DNA of 64,000 bases from Xanthomonas arboricola pv. guizotiae (lineage in GTDB: Bacteria > Pseudomonadota > Gammaproteobacteria > Xanthomonadales > Xanthomonadaceae): NCBI RefSeq assembly GCF_002940205.1, contig NZ_MDSK01000022.1:1-64000 (forward strand). The letters run 5' to 3'. The translations under genes and the position numbers were made by a program. Of this stretch, positions 32,512 through 41,443 are shown one piece after another. Every line of letters starts with the position of its first letter. Within the stretch, counting starts at the first letter, position 1. Below the pieces are notes generated by a model that saw only the letters and a program-made list of their open reading frames with translations, was not told where the DNA came from and did not search any database.

Positions 32512-32916
32512 ATGCACGAAGACGAGCGTTACCAGGCAGGCTTGCGCGAACGCCGACGCGTCCTGGGCGATGCGCATGTCGAGCGCTCGCTGGCCGCACG
32601 CACCGAGTTCACCGACGAGTTCCAGGCGCTGATCACCCGCTACGCATGGGGCACCATCTGGACCCGCGACGGCCTGCCCGCGCATACCCGTTCGCTGCTG
32701 ACCCTGGCGATGATGGTGGCGCTGGGCCACGACGAGGAGTTCAAGCTGCATGTGCGCGCCGCGCGCAACAACGGGGTCACACCCGGGCAGATCAAGGAAG
32801 TCCTGCTGCAGGCCGCGGTCTATTGCGGCGTGCCTGCCGCCAACCATGCCTTCGCGCTGGCCAAGCCCATCCTCGAGGAGCAGGCAGGCGAAGAAGAGCC
32901 AGTGCGCGAAGGCTGA
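32512..32916 (+). CDS. pcaC: 4-carboxymuconolactone decarboxylase
   Basis: A 134-residue CMD-family protein that decarboxylates gamma-carboxymuconolactone to the enol-lactone. WGTIWTRDGLPAHTRSLLTL and GHDEEFKLHVRAARNNGVTP are family motifs, with a conserved region around EVLLQAAVYCGVPAANHA. GCAGGAGAG lies before ATG. It is a separate gene here, not fused to pcaD, and closes the pca cluster 234 bp after pcaD. Confidence 0.95.
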   Translation: MHEDERYQAGLRERRRVLGDAHVERSLAARTEFTDEFQALITRYAWGTIWTRDGLPAHTRSLLTLAMMVALGHDEEFKLHVRAARNNGVTPGQIKEVLLQAAVYCGVPAANHAFALAKPILEEQAGEEEPVREG

Positions 32917-33170
32917 CGGCCACGGCGATGCGTGAATGCAGCAGGCATGCTGCATTTGCGCGGCATGCGGTGCAAATGCGACCGGTTCGGTTGGCTGTGC
33001 CCCTGGCCTGCACTCAGGGCACGCCGGGCAGGGTGGCGATCCAGCGCGCGCACTGCGTTGCACCCTGGCCATCCGGTATGCACATCGCCGCTGATGACAT
33101 CGCCCATCGACGACGGGATGATGCACGTGTCGCAACGGACCACCGCTTGCGTTCGCACAGGACATTTCCC

Positions 33171-34106
33171 ATGAGGCTGCCGATGCTGCTGCGTACCATG
33201 TGTTTGCTTTTGCTGCTCACCGCATCCGGGCTGCAGGCACGACCGCATCCCGGGCCCGGAACCGAGCTGGCGCAGGTGCGCGCCGACGATGGCCAGACGC
33301 TGGCGGTGTGGTCGCGCGTCCCCGCGCAGCCGCGCGGCACGATCCTGCTGGTGCACGGGCGCACCTGGAGTGCGTTGCCCAATTTCGATCTGCAGGTTGC
33401 CGACGAACCGCGCGATGCGCGCTCGGTGCTGGCGGCATTGGCGCAGGCCGGTTATGCCGCCTACGCGGTCGATCTGCGCGGCTATGGCGGCAGTACGCGC
33501 GATCGCAGCGGCTGGAACACGCCCGCGCGCGCCGTGGCCGATGTCGATGCGGTGCTGAGCTGGGTCGCCCGCCAGCATCCGCAGCTGCCGCCGCCGGCGC
33601 TGCTCGGGTATTCCAATGGCGCGCGGGTCGCGCTGCTGGTCGGCCAGCAACATCCGCAGGCGGTGTCGGCGCTGGTGCTGTACGGCTTCCCCGACGATGT
33701 CGACGCAGCGCCCGACACCACCCCGGCGCCGGCGCAGCCATTGCGTGCGCGCACCACGGCCGCGGCGGCCGGCGAGGATTTCATCACCTCCAACGCCGCA
33801 CCGCCCGGCGTGCGTGCGGCCTATGTGACGCAGGCGGTAGCGGCCGACCCGGTGCGCACCGACTGGCGCGCGATGGAGCAGTTCGCCTTCCAGCCCGAGC
33901 AGGTGACCACGTTGCCGGTCTTGCTGCTGCGTGGCGTCGACGATCCCATCGCGACCCAGGCGGACAACGCGCACCTGTACGCACGTCTGCGCAGCGAAGA
34001 CCGCAGCTGGGTCACGCTGCCGCACGCCGATCACGTGGCGCATGTCGAGGACAGCCATGCCGCCTGGGTGGATGCGGTGGTGAGCTTCCTGCGCCGGCCG
34101 CGCTGA
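33171..34106 (+). CDS. exported alpha/beta hydrolase
   Basis: A 311-residue protein with a Leu-rich signal peptide (MLLRTMCLLLLLTASGLQA). The oxyanion strand is TILLVHGRTWS and the nucleophile elbow is LLGYSNGARVALL (Ser in GYSNG). The likely acid is in LLRGVDDPIA and the His in LPHADHVAHVE. It sits between pcaC and the IclR regulator; a role in releasing aromatic acids from plant esters is possible but unproven. Confidence 0.75.
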   Translation: MRLPMLLRTMCLLLLLTASGLQARPHPGPGTELAQVRADDGQTLAVWSRVPAQPRGTILLVHGRTWSALPNFDLQVADEPRDARSVLAALAQAGYAAYAVDLRGYGGSTRDRSGWNTPARAVADVDAVLSWVARQHPQLPPPALLGYSNGARVALLVGQQHPQAVSALVLYGFPDDVDAAPDTTPAPAQPLRARTTAAAAGEDFITSNAAPPGVRAAYVTQAVAADPVRTDWRAMEQFAFQPEQVTTLPVLLLRGVDDPIATQADNAHLYARLRSEDRSWVTLPHADHVAHVEDSHAAWVDAVVSFLRRPR

Positions 34107-34122
34107 GCGCGCCCGCCGGCGA

Positions 34123-34980
34123 CTAACTCAACAACGCACCCAGCCGCTGCGCCGCCTGCTTCAACGGCTCCAGCAGCGTCTGCATCGTCTGCAGGCTCAC
34201 GCGCCCGGCCTGGGCGCCGATGTTGAGCGCGGCGATCACCTCGCCGCGCAGGTTGCGCACCGGCACCGCGATCGAGCGCAGGCCGATCTCCAGTTCCTGG
34301 TCGGTCAGGCACATGCCTTCGCGGCGCGTGCGTGCCAGCACTTCCAGCAGTGCAGAAGCCTGGGTCACGGTGCGGTCGGTGCGCGGGCGCAGCGTGGTGC
34401 GCTCCAGGTACGCCTGCAAGGTGTCGCCGGGCAGGGCGGCCAACAGGACGCGGCCCATCGAGGTGCAGTAAGCCGGCAGGCGTGTGCCCGGGCGCAGCCC
34501 GATCGACATGATGCGCACCGTCTCGGCACGCGCCACGTACAGCAGGTCGTCGCCGTCCAGCACGCCCAGCGAGCAGGATTCGTGCAACTGGTCGCGCAGC
34601 CCGTCCAGCACCGGCTGCGCCGCCGCGGTCATCGACGAAGACGCTGCATACGCACCGCCGATCCCCAGCACGCGCGGCAGCAGCACGTAGCCGCGGCCCT
34701 GCTCGCCGACATAGCCCAGCCTGGCCAGGGTATGCAGCACCCGCCGCACCGCAGCGCGCGAGATGCCGGTTTCCAGGCTGATCTGCGACATCGTCACCTC
34801 GCGCGCGTGCTGGGCGAACACGCTCAGCACCACCAGCCCGCGGCCCAGCGAGGTCATGAAGTCCGGGTCGCCCTGGGCGGCGGCAATCTGCTGCATCAAC
34901 GCATGCGGCAGGCCGCGCTCGCTCCCGGCGGTGGCCACGGCGGCGGTGCGTTTGCGGCGGCTGGAGGCGGGCTCGGGCAT
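34123..34980 (-). CDS. pcaR: IclR-family regulator of the pca genes
   Basis: A 285-residue protein. The N-terminal winged helix is FMTSLGRGLVVLSVFAQHAREVTMSQISLE (interrupted here), with the recognition helix ISRAAVRRVLHTLARLGYV. The C-terminal effector domain includes VARAETVRIMSIGLRPGTRLP and MGRVLLAALPGD. This is the PcaR/PcaU/PobR branch of IclR, with beta-ketoadipate or protocatechuate as the expected effector. PcaR-like DNA sites occur before pcaI and the MFS transporter. It is convergent with the preceding hydrolase. Confidence 0.88.
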   Translation of the reverse strand: MPEPASSRRKRTAAVATAGSERGLPHALMQQIAAAQGDPDFMTSLGRGLVVLSVFAQHAREVTMSQISLETGISRAAVRRVLHTLARLGYVGEQGRGYVLLPRVLGIGGAYAASSSMTAAAQPVLDGLRDQLHESCSLGVLDGDDLLYVARAETVRIMSIGLRPGTRLPAYCTSMGRVLLAALPGDTLQAYLERTTLRPRTDRTVTQASALLEVLARTRREGMCLTDQELEIGLRSIAVPVRNLRGEVIAALNIGAQAGRVSLQTMQTLLEPLKQAAQRLGALLS

Positions 34981-35127
34981 CGGATCGCAGGGTGGACGGG
35001 TCCGTGCATGGTAAGCGCTCAAGCCGATACATGCCCCCGGTCGCAGCTTGCGCCTGGACATGTAAGCGCTTCACCCTGGTTGCCGCATAATCGTTGCTGG
35101 TTTGTTTCGGATCGGTCTCCTTAGTCC

Positions 35128-35988
35128 ATGAAAACCCCCAAGGGCCTGCAACCGCTGATCGACGACGGCATCATCGACGAAGTGTTGCGACCACTGAAGA
35201 GCGGCAAGGAAGCATCCGTCTATGTGGTCAGTACGGGCGCCGACATCCTGTGCGCCAAGGTCTACAAGGACATGGCGCAACGCAGTTTCCAGGCACGCGT
35301 GCAATATCAGGAAGGCCGCAAGGTGCGTGGCAGCCGCCAGGCGCGCGCAATGGGCAAGGCCACCAAGTTCGGCCGGCGCGAAGCCGAGACCGCATGGAAG
35401 AACACCGAAGCCGAGGTGCTCTATCAACTGATGGACGCCAGCGTGCACGTGCCCAGGCCGCGCGGCTATTTCCACGGCGTGCTGCTGATGGACCTGGTCA
35501 CCGACGAGGCCGGCCACAGCGCACCGCGGCTGGGCGAAGTGGACCTGGAGCCGGAGCAGGCGCGCAGCTTTCACAGCAGCCTGATCGGCGATGTGGTCAA
35601 GATGCTGTCGCTGGGCCTGGTGCACGGCGACCTGTCCGAATACAACGTGCTGGTCTCGCCCGGGGGCCCGGTGCTGATCGATTTCCCGCAGGTGGTCAGT
35701 GCTGCCGGCAACAACGCCGCACGCGACATGCTGCTGCGCGATGTGCACAACCTGCGCGATTGCCTCGGCCGCTTCGCCCCGGAGCTGCTGGACACCCATT
35801 ACGGCGAAGAGATGTGGGCGCTGTTCGAAAAGGGCGAGCTGCGCCCGGACAGCGTGCTGAGCGGCCGCTTCAGGTTCGACACCCGGCGCGCCGACGTGCG
35901 TGCCATCCGCGCCTCGATCGAGGACGCACGCCAGGAAAACCTCATCCGTCAGCAGGGCCGCGAGGCCGCTGCCGAGGACGACGACTAG
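35128..35988 (+). CDS. RIO1-type serine/threonine protein kinase
   Basis: A 286-residue RIO-family kinase. The nucleotide loop is LKSGKEASVYVV, with catalytic Lys in LCAKVYKD. The catalytic loop is VHGDLSEYNVLV and the metal-binding Asp is in LIDFPQVV. The RIO-specific insertion KFGRREAETAWKNTEAEVL is present. The N-terminus carries no archaeal-type wHTH. Its cellular target in bacteria is unknown. Confidence 0.88.
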   Translation: MKTPKGLQPLIDDGIIDEVLRPLKSGKEASVYVVSTGADILCAKVYKDMAQRSFQARVQYQEGRKVRGSRQARAMGKATKFGRREAETAWKNTEAEVLYQLMDASVHVPRPRGYFHGVLLMDLVTDEAGHSAPRLGEVDLEPEQARSFHSSLIGDVVKMLSLGLVHGDLSEYNVLVSPGGPVLIDFPQVVSAAGNNAARDMLLRDVHNLRDCLGRFAPELLDTHYGEEMWALFEKGELRPDSVLSGRFRFDTRRADVRAIRASIEDARQENLIRQQGREAAAEDDD

Positions 35989-36313
35989 GCCGCTGTTGCG
36001 CGCGCGCGCGATGCGGCGTCACAGCAGCGACACAGTTGGCGCGCATGCCGGCATGCATCGCTCATGACTGTCATGCAGGTGCGCGCCGATGCAGGCGCGC
36101 AGCCACGATGCAGTGCAGCAAAAAACCAACAGATGCTGATGATGCGACTGTTCGCCAGGCATCGCCATGGCAGGCGCATGCAGCGGTATCACAGGGGTTT
36201 TTGCGGTGCTGCGGCGCATCTCCGGCAACGTCACTGAACCGATTGATGGCGTCGAATGGTGATTGATCATAAGTATCTGGCAGGCTCAGCCATCGTCTCC
36301 CGGAGAGTCCGCC
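35989..36313. other. intergenic region after the RIO kinase
   Basis: I see no gene. A short alternating CG run (about 35998-36010) follows the RIO stop, and the end is AT-richer (36245-36275), where the esterase promoter could lie. Confidence 0.45.
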
Positions 36314-37282
36314 ATGTCGTTTGATCCCGATGTCGTGCGCCTGTTTGCCCAGCTTCAACACGCCGCTCAACCACCGATGGAAACCCTGCCGATCGAAGGC
36401 GCGCGCGCCATGATGCGTGCACTCGGCACGCAGCTGGGCTTTCCGCGTGTGGAGATGGCCGAGGTGCGCGACCTGCAGGCCGGCACCGCTGCCGGCCCGG
36501 TGCGCCTGCGTCTGTATCGCCCGTCCGGGCTGGCTGCCGGTCCGGCCCCGACCTGCCTGTTCGTGCACGGCGGCGGCGGTGTGGTGGGTGACCTCGACTC
36601 CCACGACGATGTCTGCCGGCAACTGGCGGCGCGTGCCGGCTGCCAGCTGCTGGCGGTCGACTATCGCCTGGCGCCGGAACATCCCGCGCCGGCCGGCGTG
36701 GAGGACGTGATTGCGACCATGCACTGGCTGCTTGCCCAGCCCGATGCGGTCGGTGCCGACGTGCAGCGCCTGGCCGTGGCTGGCGACAGCATCGGCGGGG
36801 CCATGGCCGCGGTCGCGGCGCTGGCCGCGCGCGATGCCGGGATCGCATTGCGCTGCCAGGTGCTGGTGTATCCGCTCACCGATGCGCGCGAGGACAACGG
36901 CCAATACCCGTCGCGATCGCACAACGCCGGCCTGCCGCCGCTGACCACAGAGGCGGTGCGCTTCTTCAATCGCCATCTGTTGCCCGACCCGGCCATTGCA
37001 CAGGACTGGCGCGTCTCGCCGATGCTGGTGCCGGAGGTGGCCGGCGTTGCGCCCGCACTGGTCATCGTGGGCGAGCGCGACATGCTCTACGACGAAGGCC
37101 GCAGCTATGCCGAACGCCTGCGCGCCGCCGGTGTGGAAGTCACCCTGCACAGCTTTCCCGGCATGATCCACGGCTTCATCAATATGGGCGGCGTCCTGCG
37201 CGCCGCCGGCGAAACGCTGGAGATGGCAGCGCTGCTGCTGCGCCAGCGCCTGCTGCCTGCCGTCGAGCGCAGGGCCGCATAA
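36314..37282 (+). CDS. hormone-sensitive-lipase-type esterase
   Basis: A 322-residue alpha/beta hydrolase. The oxyanion box is VHGGGGVVGD and the nucleophile elbow is VAGDSIGGAMAA. The acid lies in VGERDMLYDEG, followed by SFPGMIHGF for the His. It hydrolyses small acyl esters in family members. ATG 36314 follows a CGGAGAG site. The natural substrate is unknown. Confidence 0.88.
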   Translation: MSFDPDVVRLFAQLQHAAQPPMETLPIEGARAMMRALGTQLGFPRVEMAEVRDLQAGTAAGPVRLRLYRPSGLAAGPAPTCLFVHGGGGVVGDLDSHDDVCRQLAARAGCQLLAVDYRLAPEHPAPAGVEDVIATMHWLLAQPDAVGADVQRLAVAGDSIGGAMAAVAALAARDAGIALRCQVLVYPLTDAREDNGQYPSRSHNAGLPPLTTEAVRFFNRHLLPDPAIAQDWRVSPMLVPEVAGVAPALVIVGERDMLYDEGRSYAERLRAAGVEVTLHSFPGMIHGFINMGGVLRAAGETLEMAALLLRQRLLPAVERRAA

Positions 37283-37408
37283 GGGCCTGCGGCAGGCGTG
37301 CCATGCGCGCGCTGCCGCAGCGCTGCAGCGATGCCGGCATGCGGATCACCGCTTGAGGGAAAGACGACGATCCAGGCCCGCAGGTGCGCAAGCCTTGCGG
37401 GCCACCCA

Positions 37409-38119
37409 TCAGAAGTTGAAGCGGAACGTGGTCATCAGCACGTGGTTTTCGCGGTCCACCGTGCTGGTGTTGACGAACTGACCCAGATAGCCGACGTCGA
37501 CATTGGCAATGTCATTGAACTTCCAGTTGATGCCGACGAAGACGCGGTTCTGGTCGAGACCGCGTCGGGCGCCCCACTCGGTCTGGTCGAGATTGACGAA
37601 CAGTTCGTTGAACGCCACCCACGACAGTTGCGGAGACAGCGCACTGGGCCGGACCGCCCTGATCATCTGGCGCACCCGATACCCCTCGTCGCTGAAACCT
37701 TCGCGGTGACGCTGCTCCAGGCGGGTGCGACTGGTGATGGTGATATTGGCAATCGGATCGAACTGATATTGAAACTGCCCCCACCAGCGATTTTCGCGGT
37801 TGGAGGATTGCCCGGCCGGGTGGCTGATGATGGTGTCGTAACCCGTCCAGACACTGGCCTTGGGAGTGAACCGGTAAAACACCGCAGGGCGCAGGATCAA
37901 CTGGTCGAACTGTTCGCCCTCTTCGCGCCAGCGTGGATGCACATCCATGCTCCAGTACAGGTTTTCGACCGGCAGCTTGCCCTGGGCATACACGCTCAGC
38001 CAGTAACGCCCGTCTTCCTCGGTCTGCGCGGCCGCTTGCGAGGTGCCGCCCAGCATCAGCAGCAGGGCCGGGCAGGCGATTCGGTAGGTGGCCGTCAGCA
38101 GCGCGCGCAGTCTGTTCAT
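37409..38119 (-). CDS. DUF2490 outer-membrane-type protein
   Basis: A 236-residue protein with signal peptide (LLLMLGGTSQAAAQ). The rest is rich in aromatic-polar alternation (RPAVFYRFTPKASVWTGYDT, WWGQFQYQFDPIANI) and ends in Phe (TTFRFNF), as outer-membrane beta-barrels do. Motifs fit DUF2490. Function is unknown. The Met at 38119 starts the signal peptide. Confidence 0.75.
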   Translation of the reverse strand: MNRLRALLTATYRIACPALLLMLGGTSQAAAQTEEDGRYWLSVYAQGKLPVENLYWSMDVHPRWREEGEQFDQLILRPAVFYRFTPKASVWTGYDTIISHPAGQSSNRENRWWGQFQYQFDPIANITITSRTRLEQRHREGFSDEGYRVRQMIRAVRPSALSPQLSWVAFNELFVNLDQTEWGARRGLDQNRVFVGINWKFNDIANVDVGYLGQFVNTSTVDRENHVLMTTFRFNF

Positions 38120-38338
38120 GATCAGGAAGTCGTCAGTGGTGCCGGAGCATACCAACTCGATCGCGACCTCCATCAAACTTCCCGGCACCGCCGCTGCGAT
38201 ACCGGTGTGTTGCTTCGCCTACGGCGACATGCCATCGCGCCGTGACATCCGCTGACAAACATTCGCGCGTTAGGCGCGTAAAACGCGCGTGTCCGAACAG
38301 GCGGCCGCCATGCAGCTGCCCGCGCACCGGGCGAGCGC

Positions 38339-40243
38339 TTACGCCACCTGGCTGCGGCGCGCGCGCTCCAGATGCACCAGCAGCAGCGAGATCGCCGCCG
38401 GCGTCATGCCGGCGATGCGTTGCGCCTGGCCGATACTTTGCGGGCGCACGCGCTCGAGTTTCTGCTGCACTTCGATCGACAGCCCGCGCACGCCGGCATA
38501 ATCGAATCCCTGCGGAATCGGCGTGGTTTCGTGGCGCTGCTGGCGTGCGATGTCGTCGCGCTGGCGGTCCAGGTAACCGGCGTATTTGACGCTGATCTCC
38601 ACCTGCTCGGCCACCTGCGCATCGTCCACGCCCGGCCCCAGCGTCGGCACGCGCATCAAGGTGGCGTAGTTGAGTTCGGGGCGCTTGATCAGGTCCAGCA
38701 CGTTGGTTTCGCGGCTCACCGCCACGCCCAGGGTCTGGGCCACTTCGCGGCCCAGCGCATTGCCCGGGGTCGCCCAGAGCACGGACAAACGCGCGCGTTC
38801 GCGCTGCACCGCCTCCTGCTTGGCCGAGAAGCGCGCCCAGCGCGCATCGTCGACCAGGCCCATCGCGCGGCCGACACCGGTCAACCGCGCATCGGCGTTG
38901 TCCTCGCGCAGCTGCAGGCGGTATTCGGCGCGGCTGGTGAACATGCGATATGGCTCGGTGGTGCCGTGGGTGATCAGATCGTCCACCAGCACGCCCAGGT
39001 AGGCCTCGTCGCGGCGCGGCGACCACGCCGGCAATCCCTGCACATGGCGCGCGGCATTGAGCCCGGCCAGCAGGCCTTGTGCAGCGGCCTCCTCGTATCC
39101 GGTGGTGCCGTTGATCTGCCCGGCGAAGAACAGCCCGCCCACCGCCTTGGTTTCCAGCGAGGCCTTGAGCCCGCGCGGGTCGAAGAAGTCGTACTCGATC
39201 GCATAGCCGGGGCGGGTGATATGCGCCTGTGCAAACCCGTGGATCGAGCGCACCAATGCCAGCTGCACGTCGAACGGCAGCGAGGTGGAGATGCCGTTGG
39301 GATAGATCTCGGCCACGTCCAGGCCTTCGGGCTCGGCGAAGATCTGGTGGCTGCTCTTCTCGGCAAAGCGCACCACCTTGTCTTCGATCGACGGGCAGTA
39401 GCGCGGGCCGATGCCTTCGATCTGCCCGGAATACAGCGGCGAGCGATGCAGCGCGTTGCGGATGATGTCGTGGGTCTGCTCGGTGGTCTGGGTGATCCAG
39501 CAGCTGACCTGGCGCGGGTGATCGCCGCGCTGGCCCATGAACGACATCACCGGCAGCGGATCGTCGCCGGGTTGTTCGGCCATCGCGCTGTAGTCGAGCG
39601 TGCGCCCGTCGATGCGCGGCGGGGTGCCGGTCTTGAGCCGGTCGATCGCGAACGGCCGCTCGCGCAGGCGCGCGGCCAGCGTGGTGGCCGGCGGGTCGCC
39701 CATGCGTCCGGCCGCGTACTGGGTCTCGCCGACGTGGATCTTGCCGGCCAGGAAGGTGCCGGCGGTCAGCACCACCGAGGGCGCTTCGAAGCGCAGCCCG
39801 GTCTGGGTGATGACCCCGCGCACGCTGTCGGCTTCGGCGGCGCCGTTGTAGATGATCAGGTCGTCTACCGCCGCCTGGAACACGGTCAGGTTGGGCTGCG
39901 CCTCGACGATGCAGCGGATCGCAGTGCGGTACAGGTTGCGGTCGGCCTGGCAGCGGGTGGCGCGCACCGCCGGCCCCTTGGAGGCATTGAGCGTGCGCCA
40001 CTGGATGCCGGCCTGATCTGCCGCGCGTGCCATCGCCCCGCCCAGCGCGTCGATCTCCTTGACCAGATGGCCCTTGCCGATCCCGCCGATGGCCGGGTTG
40101 CAGCTCATCGCGCCCACCGTCTCGATGTTATGGGTGAGCAGCAAGGTGCGCGCACCGGCGCGCGCGGACGCCAGTGCGGCCTCGGTGCCGGCATGGCCGC
40201 CGCCGATCACGATGACGTCGTAGCGATAGAAGGAGTCGGACAT
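38339..40243 (-). CDS. mnmG: tRNA uridine 5-carboxymethylaminomethyl modification enzyme
   Basis: A 634-residue FAD protein. With MnmE it installs cmnm5 on wobble U34 of tRNAs. The FAD motif [24 protein letters not shown] start is present. [39 protein letters not shown] and [16 protein letters not shown] are family hallmarks. Length matches E. coli MnmG. No rsmG or par genes follow. Confidence 0.97.
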   Translation of the reverse strand: MSDSFYRYDVIVIGGGHAGTEAALASARAGARTLLLTHNIETVGAMSCNPAIGGIGKGHLVKEIDALGGAMARAADQAGIQWRTLNASKGPAVRATRCQADRNLYRTAIRCIVEAQPNLTVFQAAVDDLIIYNGAAEADSVRGVITQTGLRFEAPSVVLTAGTFLAGKIHVGETQYAAGRMGDPPATTLAARLRERPFAIDRLKTGTPPRIDGRTLDYSAMAEQPGDDPLPVMSFMGQRGDHPRQVSCWITQTTEQTHDIIRNALHRSPLYSGQIEGIGPRYCPSIEDKVVRFAEKSSHQIFAEPEGLDVAEIYPNGISTSLPFDVQLALVRSIHGFAQAHITRPGYAIEYDFFDPRGLKASLETKAVGGLFFAGQINGTTGYEEAAAQGLLAGLNAARHVQGLPAWSPRRDEAYLGVLVDDLITHGTTEPYRMFTSRAEYRLQLREDNADARLTGVGRAMGLVDDARWARFSAKQEAVQRERARLSVLWATPGNALGREVAQTLGVAVSRETNVLDLIKRPELNYATLMRVPTLGPGVDDAQVAEQVEISVKYAGYLDRQRDDIARQQRHETTPIPQGFDYAGVRGLSIEVQQKLERVRPQSIGQAQRIAGMTPAAISLLLVHLERARRSQVA

Positions 40244-40328
40244 GGGCGTGGGACCAGGATGCAGAAGGAGGTTGGCGGCCGCGAACGTAGCGGCTGAAGG
40301 GCGAGCGAGGTCACTTAATCGGTAAAAG

Positions 40329-40344
40329 TGTGATGTGAATCACA
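40329..40344. promoter_or_regulatory. perfect Clp/CRP-type site
   Basis: TGTGATGTGAATCACA is an exact TGTGA-N6-TCACA, the consensus bound by CRP and by Xanthomonas Clp. It lies 86 bp before mnmG (minus strand) and on the plus strand before a terminator-ended stretch with no ORF. It could serve either direction. Confidence 0.65.
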
Positions 40345-40349
40345 TTATT

Positions 40350-40513
40350 GAACACTGACCCTCAAGTTGGCATGTTCCGTGCGGATATCCCTAGTGCACC
40401 CGTCGTGGCATTGCGACATGGGCGCAAGGCTGGAATTGGAACAGGGGCCAGCCACGCGTGCGATGGGGTAGCGTAAGGGTCGGTAGTCGGGGGACTGCCG
40501 ACCCTTATTTTTT
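40350..40513 (+). ncRNA. candidate small RNA with strong terminator
   Basis: A 14-bp stem, 40475-40488 with 40493-40506 (one G.U pair), and a run of six T (40508-40513) form a classic terminator on the plus strand. No plus-strand gene precedes it, since mnmG points away. The Clp site lies about 130 bp upstream. Together they outline a transcript of roughly 100-150 nt. The 5' end is unknown; I do not recognise an Rfam family. Confidence 0.4.
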
Positions 40514-40589
40514 CCCGCGATCCAGCGCCCGCCGCAGCCCTGACTGCTCCAACGGGGATGCCCAGGCGTGGCAGAGCAGCCCGCACGAC

Positions 40590-40720
40590 AAAACATAAAG
40601 CCCCGGCATGCCGGGGCTCTATGCGTTGGAGGCGCCGATATCCGACAGGGCCGGAACAGGGGGGATCCAGATTTCCCTGTCGGACATCGACATAAGTCGG
40701 TCAGTGAGCCGGGCCAGGTC
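40590..40720 (-). ncRNA. candidate structured RNA with C-rich loop and terminator
   Basis: On the minus strand a 15-bp hairpin (40675-40689 with 40636-40650, one G.U pair) has a loop containing six consecutive C. It is followed by the 20-bp palindrome AGCCCCGGCATGCCGGGGCT (40599-40618) and a T-rich tail, so it looks terminated. The single arm difference forms a G.U pair only in the minus-strand RNA, which favours that orientation. It may also be just the 3' end of the lipoprotein transcript, which stops at 40825. Confidence 0.35.
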
Positions 40721-40824
40721 AAAACATGACGTGGCGGGTCACAGAGCGCCTAGCTTGCGACCAAGTGCCGGCTGAACGCAAGCCCCCAACATCACCATCT
40801 GTGGGCCACGTCGCAGTCAGCAAC

Positions 40825-41286
40825 TCAGGGAATCTGCTCACGCGTATTGCGCGGTGCGGTCTGCCGTTGAATCTCCCGGATCACCCGTGGCGGCGCACCG
40901 ATGCGTGGCGGCTGCGACGGCGGAGCGCCGGCCGCCGGTGGGCGACTGGGGCGCTGCGGGCGCGGGCCGTTGGGACGGGGACCATTGTTGAACGAGCCGT
41001 TCGGACGTGGCGGCCGGTACTGCGGGCGGCGATCGTTCGGGCGGTAGTAATAGCCGCCGCCGCGGTAGACCGGATATGCCGGGTAGCCGTACAGCCCGAT
41101 CGAACCGGCGCCGTAAGGGTAACCGTAGGGGTTGCCGTAGAAATACGGCGAGTACCCCGGCGGGTAGCGGTACTGCACCGCAGGCGCGCCGCGGTAATAG
41201 CCGCCCGACCCAGCACCGGTGTAGTCGTAGGTTGCGCAGCCGCCCAGGGCCAACAGCCCGGCGGCGAAGATCAGACGGAATTTCAT
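40825..41286 (-). CDS. Tyr/Pro/Gly-rich lipoprotein
   Basis: A 153-residue protein with a lipoprotein signal MKFRLIFAAGLLALGGCA (lipobox LGGC). The mature part is low complexity: Tyr- and Gly-rich (GYSPYFYGNPYGYPYG) then Pro/Arg-rich (RPPRPNGSFNNGPRPNG). No domain is recognised. It is probably anchored to a membrane. Such disordered cell-surface lipoproteins are common in Xanthomonas. Confidence 0.75.
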   Translation of the reverse strand: MKFRLIFAAGLLALGGCATYDYTGAGSGGYYRGAPAVQYRYPPGYSPYFYGNPYGYPYGAGSIGLYGYPAYPVYRGGGYYYRPNDRRPQYRPPRPNGSFNNGPRPNGPRPQRPSRPPAAGAPPSQPPRIGAPPRVIREIQRQTAPRNTREQIP

Positions 41287-41443
41287 GAATGGTGCCCTCC
41301 TGCAACCATGGTGTCACTGTCGAACCGATGCATTGAATCGGTCCTTAACTGTGCCGCAATGTGGTGCTTCTGCATCGATCCAGCATGCGCGGGCGCTGCG
41401 CGTGCAGCCGTGAAGGCAGAGACGATACGTTAATCTTGCAGGC

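Noticed and set aside
38372-40297. 641-codon plus-strand open frame opposite mnmG
   Set aside because: MnmG is certain on the other strand. The plus frame is low-complexity shadow coding typical of GC-rich DNA.
40625-40699. 24-codon frame MSMSDREIWIPP... on the minus strand
   Set aside because: No ribosome site, and it coincides with a 15-bp hairpin and terminator that better explain the sequence.
40590-40720. sX13 small RNA
   Set aside because: The C-rich loop is similar, but sX13 is reported near polA and I cannot match its sequence, so I do not assign it.
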